Assembly: GCA_943737045.1 (NCBI GenBank)
Contig: CALSFV010000001.1
Span: 2,632,001-2,696,000, forward strand
DNA length: 64,000 nt
Source of the DNA: Parapristionchus giblindavisi
Lineage: Eukaryota > Nematoda > Chromadorea > Rhabditida > Diplogasteridae
Reading direction: 5' to 3'
In this document: positions 14,848 through 26,100 of the stretch, piece after piece
How the letters are laid out: each line of letters starts with the position of its first letter
How positions within the stretch are numbered: the first letter of the stretch is position 1
Made by a program: the position numbers and the translations under genes
Notes under the pieces: model-generated
What the model saw: only the letters and a program-made list of their open reading frames with translations
Databases searched by the model: none
What the model was told of the DNA's origin: nothing

Positions 14848-17800
14848 CTATCCTAATTTATTTAATTGCATCTTTTGTGTGAGAACTCTATGACCAGAAT
14901 AGATAAATGAGTCAAGAAGAGATGCCACTGTGAAGATTCCTCCTACTATTGCACATAGATTCACAAGGAATGATGATAAAGGACTGAAAATTGATCTTTA
15001 ATCTTTGGACTTTGATCTTCAGACTCACGTTTGTCTCTCCTCATACAATATCATAAGAGGACTGAATTCATATTGTACAAATAGACCAGGTAGTCCTGAG
15101 ACTCCGCCCCCAACAACCTATAATCAATAGTATATTTAGATGATACCGTAATCTTCATCTACCATACCTTTCTGTGAGTAGTCATAGAGAATTGATGACT
15201 GTGTGTAGGTTGACTATTAAGGGAAATATAAGATGTAGGAACGACTTTCATATAATATTGATACATGACACCACCTATAATTAGATATAATCATAATGAA
15301 TTATAAGGAAATCGAAAGAATAAAGAAAGTGTCTATCACTCTAATCTTTCATTTCAACTATTTGTATTTCCGTCGTGAAAGACCCGTCATAAGATTTCAC
15401 ACATTTAAAAACAAAAATGAATAAATGTATAATATCTTAACCTTTATTCTCATCATGATTCGTCCCATCCAATGGATATATTTTATCCTTCCAATGAGTT
15501 CCAAATGATAGATGATCAATACGATGAGAACAATCAAATGATGAAGGATCCAATGAATGAAGATCATGAACTATCAATCAATATTCAGTTATCATCTATA
15601 GTTACAGTATACTCACCGTGTGCTCGAAGGGTCTTGAATGGATCTCCCGGAGCAAGATGGAAGTTACCCGCCACCTTTAAACGAAATTATCATAATCTAT
15701 CTTTTCATATTATATGGCCCTATATTTTTAGTCTTCACAAAAATACTTCTTTATACCAACTATCGATTATTTCAAGGATAACAATGATTTGCGCCAATAT
15801 GAACAGGATATTTTGATTGAAAATCATAAGATTAACCTTAGCAACATTTACTTTTCCATAGACACGACAACCTTCTTGTTTATGATCTTTGAGTAATTTG
15901 AGCCATTCATCATTCTAAATACATAATACAGTCAACATAAGAAAATGTGAACTATTGTGAAAAAACTTTACTACAGTTGTTGACATAATATGAGTAAAAA
16001 CTATTATCAATTCAAAATTGTAATCATTTCTCGAATCAATCAATACTCACTTTACATTGATCTACCGATTCTAGATTCACTTGCCATCCTTTCAATTGAT
16101 ATGCTTCTTTTACTTCCTCACAAGTATTACAACAACTGAATGAATGGATCAATAATGAGATATGACTACAGTAATCCACTTACGATCCCTCTGGGAGTGC
16201 TCCATAACAACTACCACATTTGATCGTCGTTGTCTCACTTGGAGCTAATGTTGTCTTATTCTGATTTACATCTGAAAGAGATCAAACATCATTTATTTTC
16301 GTTGCCATCACAGAACAAAAAAACTCTAGATCTGAGATCAAAGATCAATCCAAAATTTTTACCGCCAAAGATTAAAGGTCATCTATAATTTTGAAAATCA
16401 AAGATAAACTGTCAAATCAATTCAAGATCATAAAATATCAAAGATCGATTCAACCCTTGGCCGTAAAAGATCAAAGATCAATTCTATTGGTTATTATCAA
16501 AGATAAAGTATCAATTTTAACACTAAATCACGAAAGATCAAAGATCACTCTGAGAATAAACTAACCCATTTTGAGTGGTACTTCAGTAATATTTCTTCCA
16601 TTCTCATCTAATCGTACTTTGAATACATCATGATCGATATTCTCTTGATTATCACTGCTCACATCCATTACATCGATTGTTACTACTGTAAGTAATATAA
16701 TCATTTGGAGATATGACAGTGGACAAAAAACACTATCTGAGAGAATTCAACAACTGGGATATTTTTTGGTATCGATGAAAAATAGATTTTTTTGTTTTAT
16801 GTATGATAATTACAGGCTCCATGAGTGTAGTTCACTGGTACTTGGAAATTCCTTCCAATTGAAAATTCGCTTCAGGGGGTGACGACACAACGATTTGGCG
16901 CCTTTTCCTAAAAGGTTTATTTCGAATCCAATCGATTCGGGAGTGGGTGCATTCGACTCCTTGGCTAATTCTAAGAAACTATTGTCAAGGTGAGTTTTTT
17001 GATCACCGGTCAACGAAGGTTGGAAATGGGAATTTTCGAAAAAATTTTTACATTAAATTAATTCTCACTATTTTCCCATAGCCCAGGTAAATTTTTTATT
17101 TGCTCAATATCTTCTACATATTATATTACACCTTCAGCTTAAAATTCATAATTTTAAAAAAATACATAATTTGTGAACGAATCCGTTTTGTAACGGCAAC
17201 CTGAATTGTGGTGTGCTCCTACAGTAATCCCTAATCAGTTAATTTGGTTTTTTTTCGCTAGTTTTAAGCATATTTTCAGCGCTTTTCTTTATAATGTTAG
17301 AAATATATGGTCATTCTGCACCATCGGATTGCAGCTGCACGGTATATGTGATGATCACACTACTGATCGTACTTGTACTGTTCTTGTACTGTAATTTACG
17401 TGCTCTCTCTTATTCTCTGATCAGTCCATATAACCGATAAGAAAGAGTACGTAACGGCATGAGTATGGTAACTAACTCGCAAGCTGGCTCGGATACGAAA
17501 GTGAATACAATTTACAGTACAAGTACGATCAGTAATGTAATCACCACATATACCGTGCAGCTGCAATCCGATGGTGCAGAATAACCATACATTTCTAACA
17601 TTATAAAGAAAAGCGCTGAAAATATGCTTAAAACTAGCGAAAAAAACCAAATTAACTGATTAGGGATTACTGTAGGAGCACACCACAATTCAGGTTGTCG
17701 TTACAAAACGGATTCGTTCACAAATTATGTATTTTTTTAAAAATTATGAATTTTAAACTGAAGGTGTTATATAATATGTAGAAGATATTGAGCAAATAAA

Positions 17801-19008
17801 AAATTTACCTGGGCTATGGGAAAATAGTGAGAATTAATTAAATGTAAATTTATTTTCGAAAATTCCTAATTTCCAGCCTTCGTTGACCTTTGATCAAAAA
17901 AATCTCCTTGACAATAGTTTCTTAGAATTAGCCAACGAGTCCATTTCACCCACTCCCGAATCGATTGGATTCGAAATAAACTTTTTAGGAAAAGGCGCCA
18001 AATCGTTGTGTGGTCACCCCCTGAAGCGAATTTTTAATTGGAAGGAATTTCCAAGTACCAGTGACACGGCGGTTCAATGATAGTAATTAAGAAGCTCCCG
18101 CAGGAATCGCAAACTGAGTATTGAAATTGCACTAGGCATTAGGTCCTCCCAGCGCGAAGTTGAGATACGATATTAATGGGCGCGTTGCTGCGGCTGCTCG
18201 CCACACGAACACTTCTGACTAGAGCTATCATCGAGTTTTACGAGTCTCGAAACATGATGAGATGGCTTAGTGGTTACAACTTTTGGGTGGCTATCCGAAC
18301 CTCGTGGGTTCGAATCCCGCCCGGTGCAATTCAGCTTTGCCGATTTTTCGTAGTGCGGGAGGCTTCAAGCCAAAGTTAAATGTAGGGGCTTTCCTCCAAT
18401 GAACCGCCGTGAGTGAACTACACTCATGGAGCCTGTAATTATCATACATAAAACAAAAAAATCTATTTTTCATCGATACCGCACCTATGCCGATTTTCTC
18501 AGATAGCGTGTTATAACACATCTGTCTATACATCAGGCTATTGTTGATTTGGTTCCCTCTCAAATCTTTTCTCAACTTACACATGCATGGAAGTTTATGG
18601 AATGTGACATCGAAGTTGATGGCTACTCTTTGATCAGATGTAGTAGAATCTACGAAGAGTTGTTCAACTACCTTAATCATTACTCTACTCATTACATCAA
18701 TTATAATATCAATTCAATCATTACAAACATTTGGTCAAACAAAATATCTTATCGGTGTGAGAGAACAAAGAAGGATACAAGAAGTACCTCAGGTTTTAAA
18801 AACGAGATCGTCTCCGACACGGAAAGAGCTACAATAGCGATAGTTGCGATTACGGTAACTGTAAGAAATGTTTGATTACGGTAAGAAATCAATTAATATT
18901 GATTGATTATGATAACTAACCAAGTCCTCCAGAAGCAGTTTTTACTCGGAAATCTTCCAATGGTTTAGAATACGCATCAAAGTTGCGTATACTAGACAGT
19001 AGTCCCAT
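14848..19008 (-). CDS. ERGIC3: ERGIC3/ERV46 homologue, ER-Golgi cargo receptor
   Basis: An integral membrane protein of COPII vesicles, which works with ERV41/ERGIC2 in ER-Golgi traffic. The ATG is at 19008. Exon 1 reads MGLLSSIRNFDAYSKPLEDF plus RVKTASGG, the ERGIC N-domain; exon 2 gives the first TM region (VTVIATIAIVALSVSETISF). A third exon (about 18685-18588) reads LFVDSTTSDQRVAINFDVTF. After a long intron the luminal domain follows: TIDVMDVSSDNQENIDHDVF, CGSCYGALPEGS, CCNTCEEVKEAYQLKGW, QEGCRVYGKVNVAKVAGNFH. The last exon carries the second TM (FLVNLCAIVGGIFTVASLLD), then SFIYSGHRVL and a short cytosolic tail; the stop is at 14850-14848. The conserved luminal cysteines (CGSC, CCNTC) are present. 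The intron between about 16700 and 18587 contains a 1.8-kb foldback element. The frame looks intact apart from that. Confidence 0.93.
18065..18411. mobile_element. 347-bp Transib-like MITE with 5-bp duplication and tRNA-like core
   Basis: Termini are CACGGCGGTTCAATG and its inverse CAATGAACCGCCGTG. It is flanked by AGTGA at 18060-18064 and 18412-18416. The uninterrupted left arm of the host foldback has the same site once (…GTACC AGTGA ACTACA…, read as reverse complement near 16835), so the empty site is present in the same window and proves the insertion. A 5-bp duplication with CACGG termini matches the known signature of Transib transposons (the RAG-like superfamily); no transposase is encoded. 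Inside, 18260-18325 carries tRNA-like promoter boxes: TGGCTTAGTGG (A box) and GGTTCGAATCC (B box). Confidence 0.82.
18254..18327 (+). other. tRNA-like sequence inside the MITE, not a functional tRNA
   Basis: A and B box motifs are spaced as in a tRNA and the T arm folds (GTGGG TTCGAAT CCCGC). The acceptor ends (GATGAGA against CCGGTGC) do not pair and no clean anticodon stem forms. It looks like a tRNA-derived, SINE-type pol III promoter. Confidence 0.6.
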
Positions 19009-19188
19009 CTTCCAGATGGGACCAACGATAGATTACTGTAAGTGATAATCGATAATGATATCAGAATGATCTAACTTGTTACACGTGTAAATTTGTAACG
19101 ACAAGCACAAATGAAGAGATGGACACTACATTTCCATTGAGTATTCGTAAACGAAGAGAACAGCTCGGAACGATTAAATCGTCCATAG
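19009..19188. promoter_or_regulatory. Upstream region of ERGIC3
   Basis: A short AT-rich stretch before the ATG of the minus-strand ERGIC3. No core promoter motif can be named. A MITE begins at 19190. Confidence 0.3.
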
Positions 19189-19189
19189 G

Positions 19190-19583
19190 CACGGGGGCGG
19201 CTGCACCGACCCACATGTCCAAAAAATGGCGAATAAGCAAAGATAAATACAGGAAGTCTATTTGGACACGAGATCAGCCAGCTATTTTGAGCGCAATATC
19301 AGGGGAAAACATACCGAAATCAGGGAAACACTTGAAAATCAGGGAAAATTTAAATCCCTGAATCACTAACTTTCCCTGAATCACTAACTCCGCCTGAATC
19401 AGTAAAAAAATTTACTTTTGTAAGTTAAATAGTCCAACTCTCTGGCACTTTGCCAAATTTTGTCGGAACGAACAAATATAATTTCCGACTTGTATTTTTT
19501 AGTAGTGAGCACTAAACCTAGTAAGTCAGCCCAAAAAATAGCCACCCTCTCGTAGTTATACGGTCGGCTTTCCCGCCCCCGTG
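19190..19583. mobile_element. 394-bp MITE with GC-rich terminal inverted repeats
   Basis: Left end CACGGGGGCGGCTGCACCGACC; right end, reversed, CACGGGGGCGGGAAAGCCGACC. CATAGG flanks both sides (19184-19189 and 19584-19589), giving a probable 6-bp duplication. The interior includes short direct/inverted copies of ATCAGGGAAA and CCCTGAATCACTAACT. The open frame that crosses it (from 19119) has no family resemblance. The superfamily is not certain. Confidence 0.65.
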
Positions 19584-19589
19584 CATAGG

Positions 19590-20425
19590 AGGGACCCCCC
19601 CCCCCCCCAAAGATTTACAACTAAATATAATAAATTCTAATTAAGTTCATAATGGATGCGTATGACATTCACAATCAATATCATATAAGCATTTTGTCAT
19701 AACTTTTCATCTCTCTTAAAAATGACAATAACCCTCTACTAAAGTATGTCTTGTTGTGATTGTACGCAACGCGTGAAGTTGCTCATCGCGGCTGTTCTCT
19801 GTGTCATTTTGAAAATTTCGAGACTAGCCATGAGATTATTGATCAAATTAAAATGTTGTTTTTTTTACGTTTCGGAAACAAAAAAATGTAAGAAATCCAA
19901 ATGTAAGAAATCCAAGTTTGAAACTAAAATTACCAAAATATAAATTTATACACACACATAATGTCAATGTCTACAAAATCTTTCATTGTGAAGAAGTGAG
20001 AATGTGAGGCTAGAGATATTCTACGACTAATATTTCACATATATTACTTGGTCGATAACGGCAACTTGATTCATAAACATAGAGTGTAAGAGACATCTAC
20101 TATATGAGCACATTTGCATTTTTATCTCACCAAAATGGAAGATGTATCAAGGTATATTCCCATCGTATATTTGGTACTCACTGAATCAATAAATCTTTTA
20201 TCATTAGAGATATCGATTAGCTATAATGAATATCACACAACGTGCAAAGTGAAACGAAAGGCAATCAAAGGAAGGAACAACAAAAAATGATCAAGTACAT
20301 ATATACTCTATTATATACTATAGAAGATAATTAATCTATCGGAATATCACAAGTGGATTGATCGATAATATGAGATGAGCATAATACAAGTATTGATTGA
20401 TTCGAGATAATATTGATTGATTGAT
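19590..20425. other. Intergenic, downstream of cytochrome b5
   Basis: A C-rich run (about 19597-19608) and AT-rich sequence. An open frame at 19746-19943 (+) encodes a short cysteine- and lysine-rich peptide with no recognised family, and I do not accept it as a gene. Confidence 0.4.
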
Positions 20426-22107
20426 TTAAGCGAGGAATAGATAGTAGATGAGAGCAACAGCAATAGCAATAAGAGCTGGAGTAATCAGACTATCGAGAGG
20501 TCCATGCTCACTAAAATATTTATATTAATATAACACAATCGAAAGATCAAAGATCAATCATACAACTTCTGATTTTTAAGGCATTGCCATAGTATAGGAT
20601 TTAAATTCATATTTAAAAATAATCATATGTATATTGTATATAAAATGTATGAACAATAAAATATGATAATAACTTACATTCTAACTTTATTATCCTTATC
20701 AGTTGTATTCCATTGTTGTTGAGGTTTCTTATCATAAGAGTACAATTTACGTTCAGACTGCAAAACATTTGATATTATCAGTCAATCAATGATTCGTCTA
20801 TGCTCAAATATAACCAAGTAGGTTCGTTTGCAATGATATATACTTTACTTTAACCACGCCATTTTATAAAAGCATCTATACATATCAAGGTTCAACTACA
20901 TTATCAGTGAGAAATCAATCGTATATGAATGAGTGACAAAGTTTAACTACAATACGAGCACACAATACTATAGTGTAGTCTATCTTCATCACATATTGAT
21001 ATTGATTCATCTCATACACTACTATTAATCATCATGAAGAATACATTCTCTCTATGTCTTATAAAGATAAATAAATAGAGTTACAAATAGGATGTTCATC
21101 TTTGTGTAGATATTCTTATTAATCTCTTCATAATCAATACATAGATCGGATCATTCGTCATTCTCTTTTACATTGATATCTCTTATCAACTATGAGGCTA
21201 TTCCTCTTCTTCTTCTTATCTTTATCATCATTGATCAGAAAGACGACAACTAGATTGAGTAGTCTACTCTATTCACTCTCTTATACTCTCATACATTGAC
21301 ACAATACGCACGTAAATATTACATCCATCGATTCTATACATGGAACAACTACACAATACGTCATACTTAAACAAAGTATATATCATATTATTATTATAAT
21401 TATGGCAAATGTACCTCAACAATTTCTCCTACAAGATACTCATCCTTCATGTGACGAGCATCAGTAGAATGGCCTACATCCTATAATTGAATATACATTA
21501 TCGATTGATTAATATCACAATATGAATATACCTCGAAAGCTTCAGTTGCGTCTTTTCCAGCTTGTTCGAGGAGAACTTCACAACCTCCAGGATGCTATAA
21601 TGGATAGATCAATTGATAGTTATAAATATAAGAATAAGTTTCACAAAACGTTAAAACATTAGATTCCTGGATACATTATCCATTCAAAGGAAGGGAAAAC
21701 AGTTAACAAAACGTTTAGTTTTTGTTGTCATATTGAGAAAATACTAGGTATTCCGTCAAGTCTCAGGAAAAGACCATTTCTCTAGTGGTTGTGAGAAAGT
21801 CAAGCCGTTAGGCATTACATATCATTTCACAAACAAATTGCTGTTAATCACACTATGGCTGAATGCAGTACTTAGGAATACTGTAGTGATCATTGCATTG
21901 TTACATTAGAAACATAAACATACACTAATTCTACGGTGAACATTAAGTATTATCGTTGTGGTAAGACATCGAAACTGGGACAAAAGATAATGTACTAACC
22001 TCATCAACAAACTTGGTTACATCAAAGACTTTATTTCCGATGACGAACCAAAGGGACTTCATCGAATTATGTTCGGCTACTTCCTTCAGAGTAATCTGCT
22101 TCGACAT
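20426..22107 (-). CDS. Cytochrome b5, tail-anchored ER form
   Basis: An electron carrier for ER desaturases, hydroxylases and P450s. Exons: 22107-22000 (MSKQITLKEVAEHNSMKSLW…VIGNKVFDVTKFVDE), 21594-21532 (HPGGCEVLLEQAGKDATEAF), 21480-21415 (DVGHSTDARHMKDEYLVGEI), 20757-20678 and 20510-20426. Both heme-ligand histidines are present, in HPGG and VGHST. The last exon encodes the C-terminal anchor (PALIAIAVALIYYLF) ending LA and stop, typical of tail-anchored microsomal cytochrome b5. A TTTACAG sequence lies upstream of the ATG in the sense direction and could be a 5' UTR intron or trans-splice acceptor. The gene is divergent from the PARP gene. Confidence 0.95.
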
Positions 22108-23113
22108 TTTGAGATCTGTAAATTGGAAATACACGTAATAATAAGCTATAATAAAAATACAAATGTAATATTAAGTTAGTGATGAAATGATAACGAACAA
22201 TGGAGTCAGCTATATACAAAAGAAGCAGGAAGGAGAAAGTATATGAATGGGCAACATTGGACAGTTATCTATCAACAGGATCTTAATGATGCGTGGCTAA
22301 GGGTCACATCGATCTAGTCAAGTAACGAAAGAAGGCGGAGATTACAAGGTATAGAGAGAGAATACGCGACATGAGAAAAGATGGAAGGTTGTATGGACTA
22401 TCAATGGCAGGTTCTACAGATAAGAAACTATGACATCTAGAGTAAAGTAGAGAAGAGAGAAAGACTATTCTAGAAGATTGTTTGAATAAAAGAAATGCAG
22501 TAAAATAAGCGATTGGAAAGAGTAGGTCGATAGAAGAGATGGAGGTAGAATGGAATCGAAAGAGTGTTTGCTAGAGAACAGAGAACATAGTAAGAGAAAC
22601 AACTACGCACGCACAAAATACAACGAACCCACATCAACCCCATTTCCACACATTACATACATACTTTGAGCTCGAAAATTGATCACTACATTTTTGCATG
22701 ATTAAGCACGTGTGAGCAAGGAAAGCTAGATAAGAAAACATGCCGAGCCTGAACAGGACAACAAGACGCGCACTACGAAAGTTGAAATAGACTAGAAAAG
22801 TTAAAGAAATAAGAGAATGATGAGTTAAAACAGAATAGCGACAAAACAAAATATTTAAGAAACCGTATCACAAAGATCGAGAAAATTTAAATATAAATTG
22901 GCCTTGAAGCGAATTATTTGACCCGAATGAACCTACCGTATTTTTTTGAGCGCGGGAATATCTGAAATGAGCAAATGCGGTAAACAAGTGAGAGTTGTCG
23001 TGTTCATCCATGTTTATTGTTAATAGTCTTACAATAAAGTGTCCATATTAACGTAATTGTGTTACATGTTTCGGTTTAGTTAGATTAGTTCAGAACAATT
23101 GTGTTGTAGAGGG
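22108..23113. promoter_or_regulatory. Divergent upstream region of cytochrome b5 (-) and PARP (+)
   Basis: About 1 kb with no convincing coding sequence. It must contain the 5' regions of both genes. TTGTGTTGTAG directly precedes AGGGATGG of the PARP gene and would suit a trans-splice or 5' UTR splice acceptor. No other motif can be named with confidence. Confidence 0.4.
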
Positions 23114-26100
23114 ATGGCTAGACGCGGTCGTGTTGCTTCCTCAGATGTCAAGGAGAATTCCAATGTAGAAAATCAACTGGATAAGGTATACATTACTTTA
23201 ATTCTCTTTTTGTTGCAAGATACATACTTCAAATATCTTGCTTAGATTTAACGCTCTCATTTTAATTTTATGTTTGCTTCTTAGATGGCTGATGATGTTC
23301 CCGAAGAGGAATTGAATGAAGAACAAGTTGAAGACGTTCCCAAGAGAGGTGCACTTAAAGGAAAACGTACGGGTACGCCAGTCAAAATATTTTACACACT
23401 TTATTGTGTTTTATCTGCAGCTTCTGCCAAAAAGCCCACAAAAGCTGCTTCTAAGAAGGGAAAGGACAATGTTGAACCAATTGAAGAAGAACCTGAGGAT
23501 CAGACTACTGCAGACGGTGATGGTTGGTTAATCAATGATTATTGATTGGTTTAGTAAACAGTCTTGATAGTTTTGATGACTAAAAATACGTAGCATTTTC
23601 ACACCGGCTAGAGTTGACAACCGCGAGTGTAAACGAGAGGAGTATACAGACAACGAGAGAGAAGGACAAGCGTGAGGGAAGAATTTGCCATGTTGTATCG
23701 CGTTTTCCATCTTTTATTTCACGGTGTAGAATATTTCCTTCATTCTATCTTCGAATTTGGCGCAATTTCATCCCTCTTTGATGTACATGCTTGCATAGAC
23801 TTAGTGTTCCCATAGTTACATATAATATTTGTGTCCACTCTACTTATATAAAATGGATATTGAATGTACTCTTCCAGCTGCTACTCCAGTTGAGGAGGTA
23901 GATATGCCTACTACAGTTGAAACGAAGCGTGTTGTTACTTCTGATGAGGTTGGTCATTATATTCATTCAATGTCATGTATCATACATTTTCTGCGGCCTC
24001 ACAGGATATAATGTGGTGTTTTTCAAAATATGATGGGTCGATCTAGGAAAAAATCGTTATTTTTCGCTCATTGTATTTTTTCGTATATGAAATAAGCCTT
24101 ACATAGTCGGTCAATCCTGAAAGTGAGCCGTATATAGTTGGTCGATCCTCGCATTGTGAGGGTATGCAAATGTATGTTATGTATGATGTTGCATTTCAAG
24201 GTGGAAGATCCTGTACAATACGAAGAAATTCGGAATCTTGGTGGAAGGAGAGCTGTTAAGAAAGCACCCGCTGCTAAGGCAAAAGGTGGAAGAGGAAAGA
24301 AAGTCGAAGAAGAAGAAGAGGAGGAGGTTTGACCTATCGGGTATATTGTCTATATGAATTTGATTTAGGCTATCGTAGAGGCAGAAAGGGAACCCGAAGG
24401 TGAACAAGAAGAGAAGGTAGAATACGAGGTGATATATAATTTTATTAACTATTTGATCTTTGTTTGTTGTAGGAAATTCACAAGAGACCTGTAAGACGTA
24501 GAAAGGTTCCTGCAATGGAGGAGGTTTGACCTATTGGGTATATTGTCTATATCAATCTGGTTTAGGAACCCGAAGTTGAGCAAGAAGAGGAGATAGAATA
24601 CGAGGTGATATATAATATAATTAAATATTTGATCTTTGTTTGTTACAGGAGATCCACAAGATTCGTGGCGGACGTGGTAGAAAGGCTAGTGCAAAAGGAA
24701 AAACCACTACGACCGATGCGGAGGAACTTGATACTAAAAAGGCAAAGATACCAATCGAGAATATCGTCTATATCAATCTGATTTAGGAGACTGTAGAGGC
24801 AGAAAAGGAAGGTGAAGAAGAAGAGAAGATTGAATATGAGGTGATATATAATATAATTAAATATTAAATCTTTGTTTGTTACAGGAGATCCACAAGATTC
24901 GTGGTGGACGTGGTAGAAAGGCTGCAAAGGGAAAGACCACTACGATCGATGAGGACGAACCTGATACTAAAAAGGCAAAGAGTGAGGAGGAGGAGGAAGG
25001 TTCGAGTTTTTTCTTATATTTTGTTGAGTAATCGATAATTTGGTAATATTTAGAAGAGACTACTACTCGACGTGGACGTAAACCTGCTGCATCCAAGGGA
25101 AAGAAGGAAATAAATGTAGATGAAGTTGCAATTATTGAGGAGGAAGAAGGTATGATGATCTCGTTAACTTGTAATGATACATTAACCCTAAACACTGATT
25201 GAATTGTAACCTACATCTTGATTGTCAGTGTATAGATGTATCAATATTATTAATTGCTTCAGAAGAAGAAGCTCCTAAGAAACGTGGTGGTCGTAAGGTT
25301 GGTGCTTCTAAAGACAAACAAGCCGAGCCTGGAGATGATGAAGAGGTTGAGTGACTTTCAAATTATTCAATTTTGATTGTTTGTATTCAGAAGAAAGTGG
25401 TTGGTCGTCCTAAGCGTGCTGCTGCTCAAAAGACTGCTGATAAGGCAGTCGATGAAGATGATGGTATGTTTATCTTATATTGATTTTGTAATTTTATAGA
25501 TGTAATCACATGTCTATAACCTACAGTAACGGCCAAAAAGAATGCAACAACCTGTTTTTTGAGTGTAACTTTGCTTGTATGCAACCAATCGGCGCAATTT
25601 TTTGATATGTTGTGCGCACAGGTCTTACCGTCGTATTGTGTAAGAAAAAGAGCGACGTTTCTGAAAAATCAGAAAAATTTAATAAATTTATTGATTTCGG
25701 CGATTTTGACATTTTGAACCATTATTTTTGTTTATTTTTTTTGCTTGTTTGCATTGTGCTGAAAAATAGTTTTATGTTTTCAGGAGATAGGGCGGCTAAA
25801 GGACTCTAAGAAACTCAGTCGATCAGAACGACAAGCCATTGCTAGACGCCGGGCCATGGGCATGAAGTTGGTTCACCTGGCTAAGCAGTACAAGACGGGT
25901 CTAGAGATGATCTCCTGCTCTGCGAATCGTCCAATTCGGACAAAAATCTCTGGAAGGCCTCCCCCGACAAGTTCGAAGATCGGCACATTCCTCAAAAGGA
26001 TCAGCAAGGCTAACCCCCGGAAATCTGTGGTCCGGAAACGCGCGCAAAAATTCGCTTCGGGTCGTTTTCCTCTTGGAATACTCTGCCCCGAGGCATGATA

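Larger units (their letters stand above)
16727..18519. mobile_element. Foldback (long inverted-repeat) element in an ERGIC3 intron
   Basis: The left arm (about 16770-17390) and right arm (about 17500-18064 plus 18412-18479) are near-perfect reverse complements. The outer end is GGTATCGATGAAAAATAG / CTATTTTTCATCGATACC, and weaker similarity (TATCTGAGA) extends about 40 bp further out on each side. The spacer is about 17395-17510. Reading frames in the arms mirror each other (FFASFKHIFSAFLYNVRN on both strands), which is a product of the palindrome. No transposase domain is seen. I could not find a clear target-site duplication. The right arm is interrupted by a smaller element at 18065-18411. 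Confidence 0.88.

Noticed and set aside
17206..17650. Two opposite frames encoding the same peptide (FASFKHIFSAFLYNVRN)
   Set aside because: They are the two arms of the foldback; no family match and no start context.
18254..18327. A functional tRNA gene
   Set aside because: A and B boxes are present but the acceptor stem does not pair and the anticodon stem is absent.
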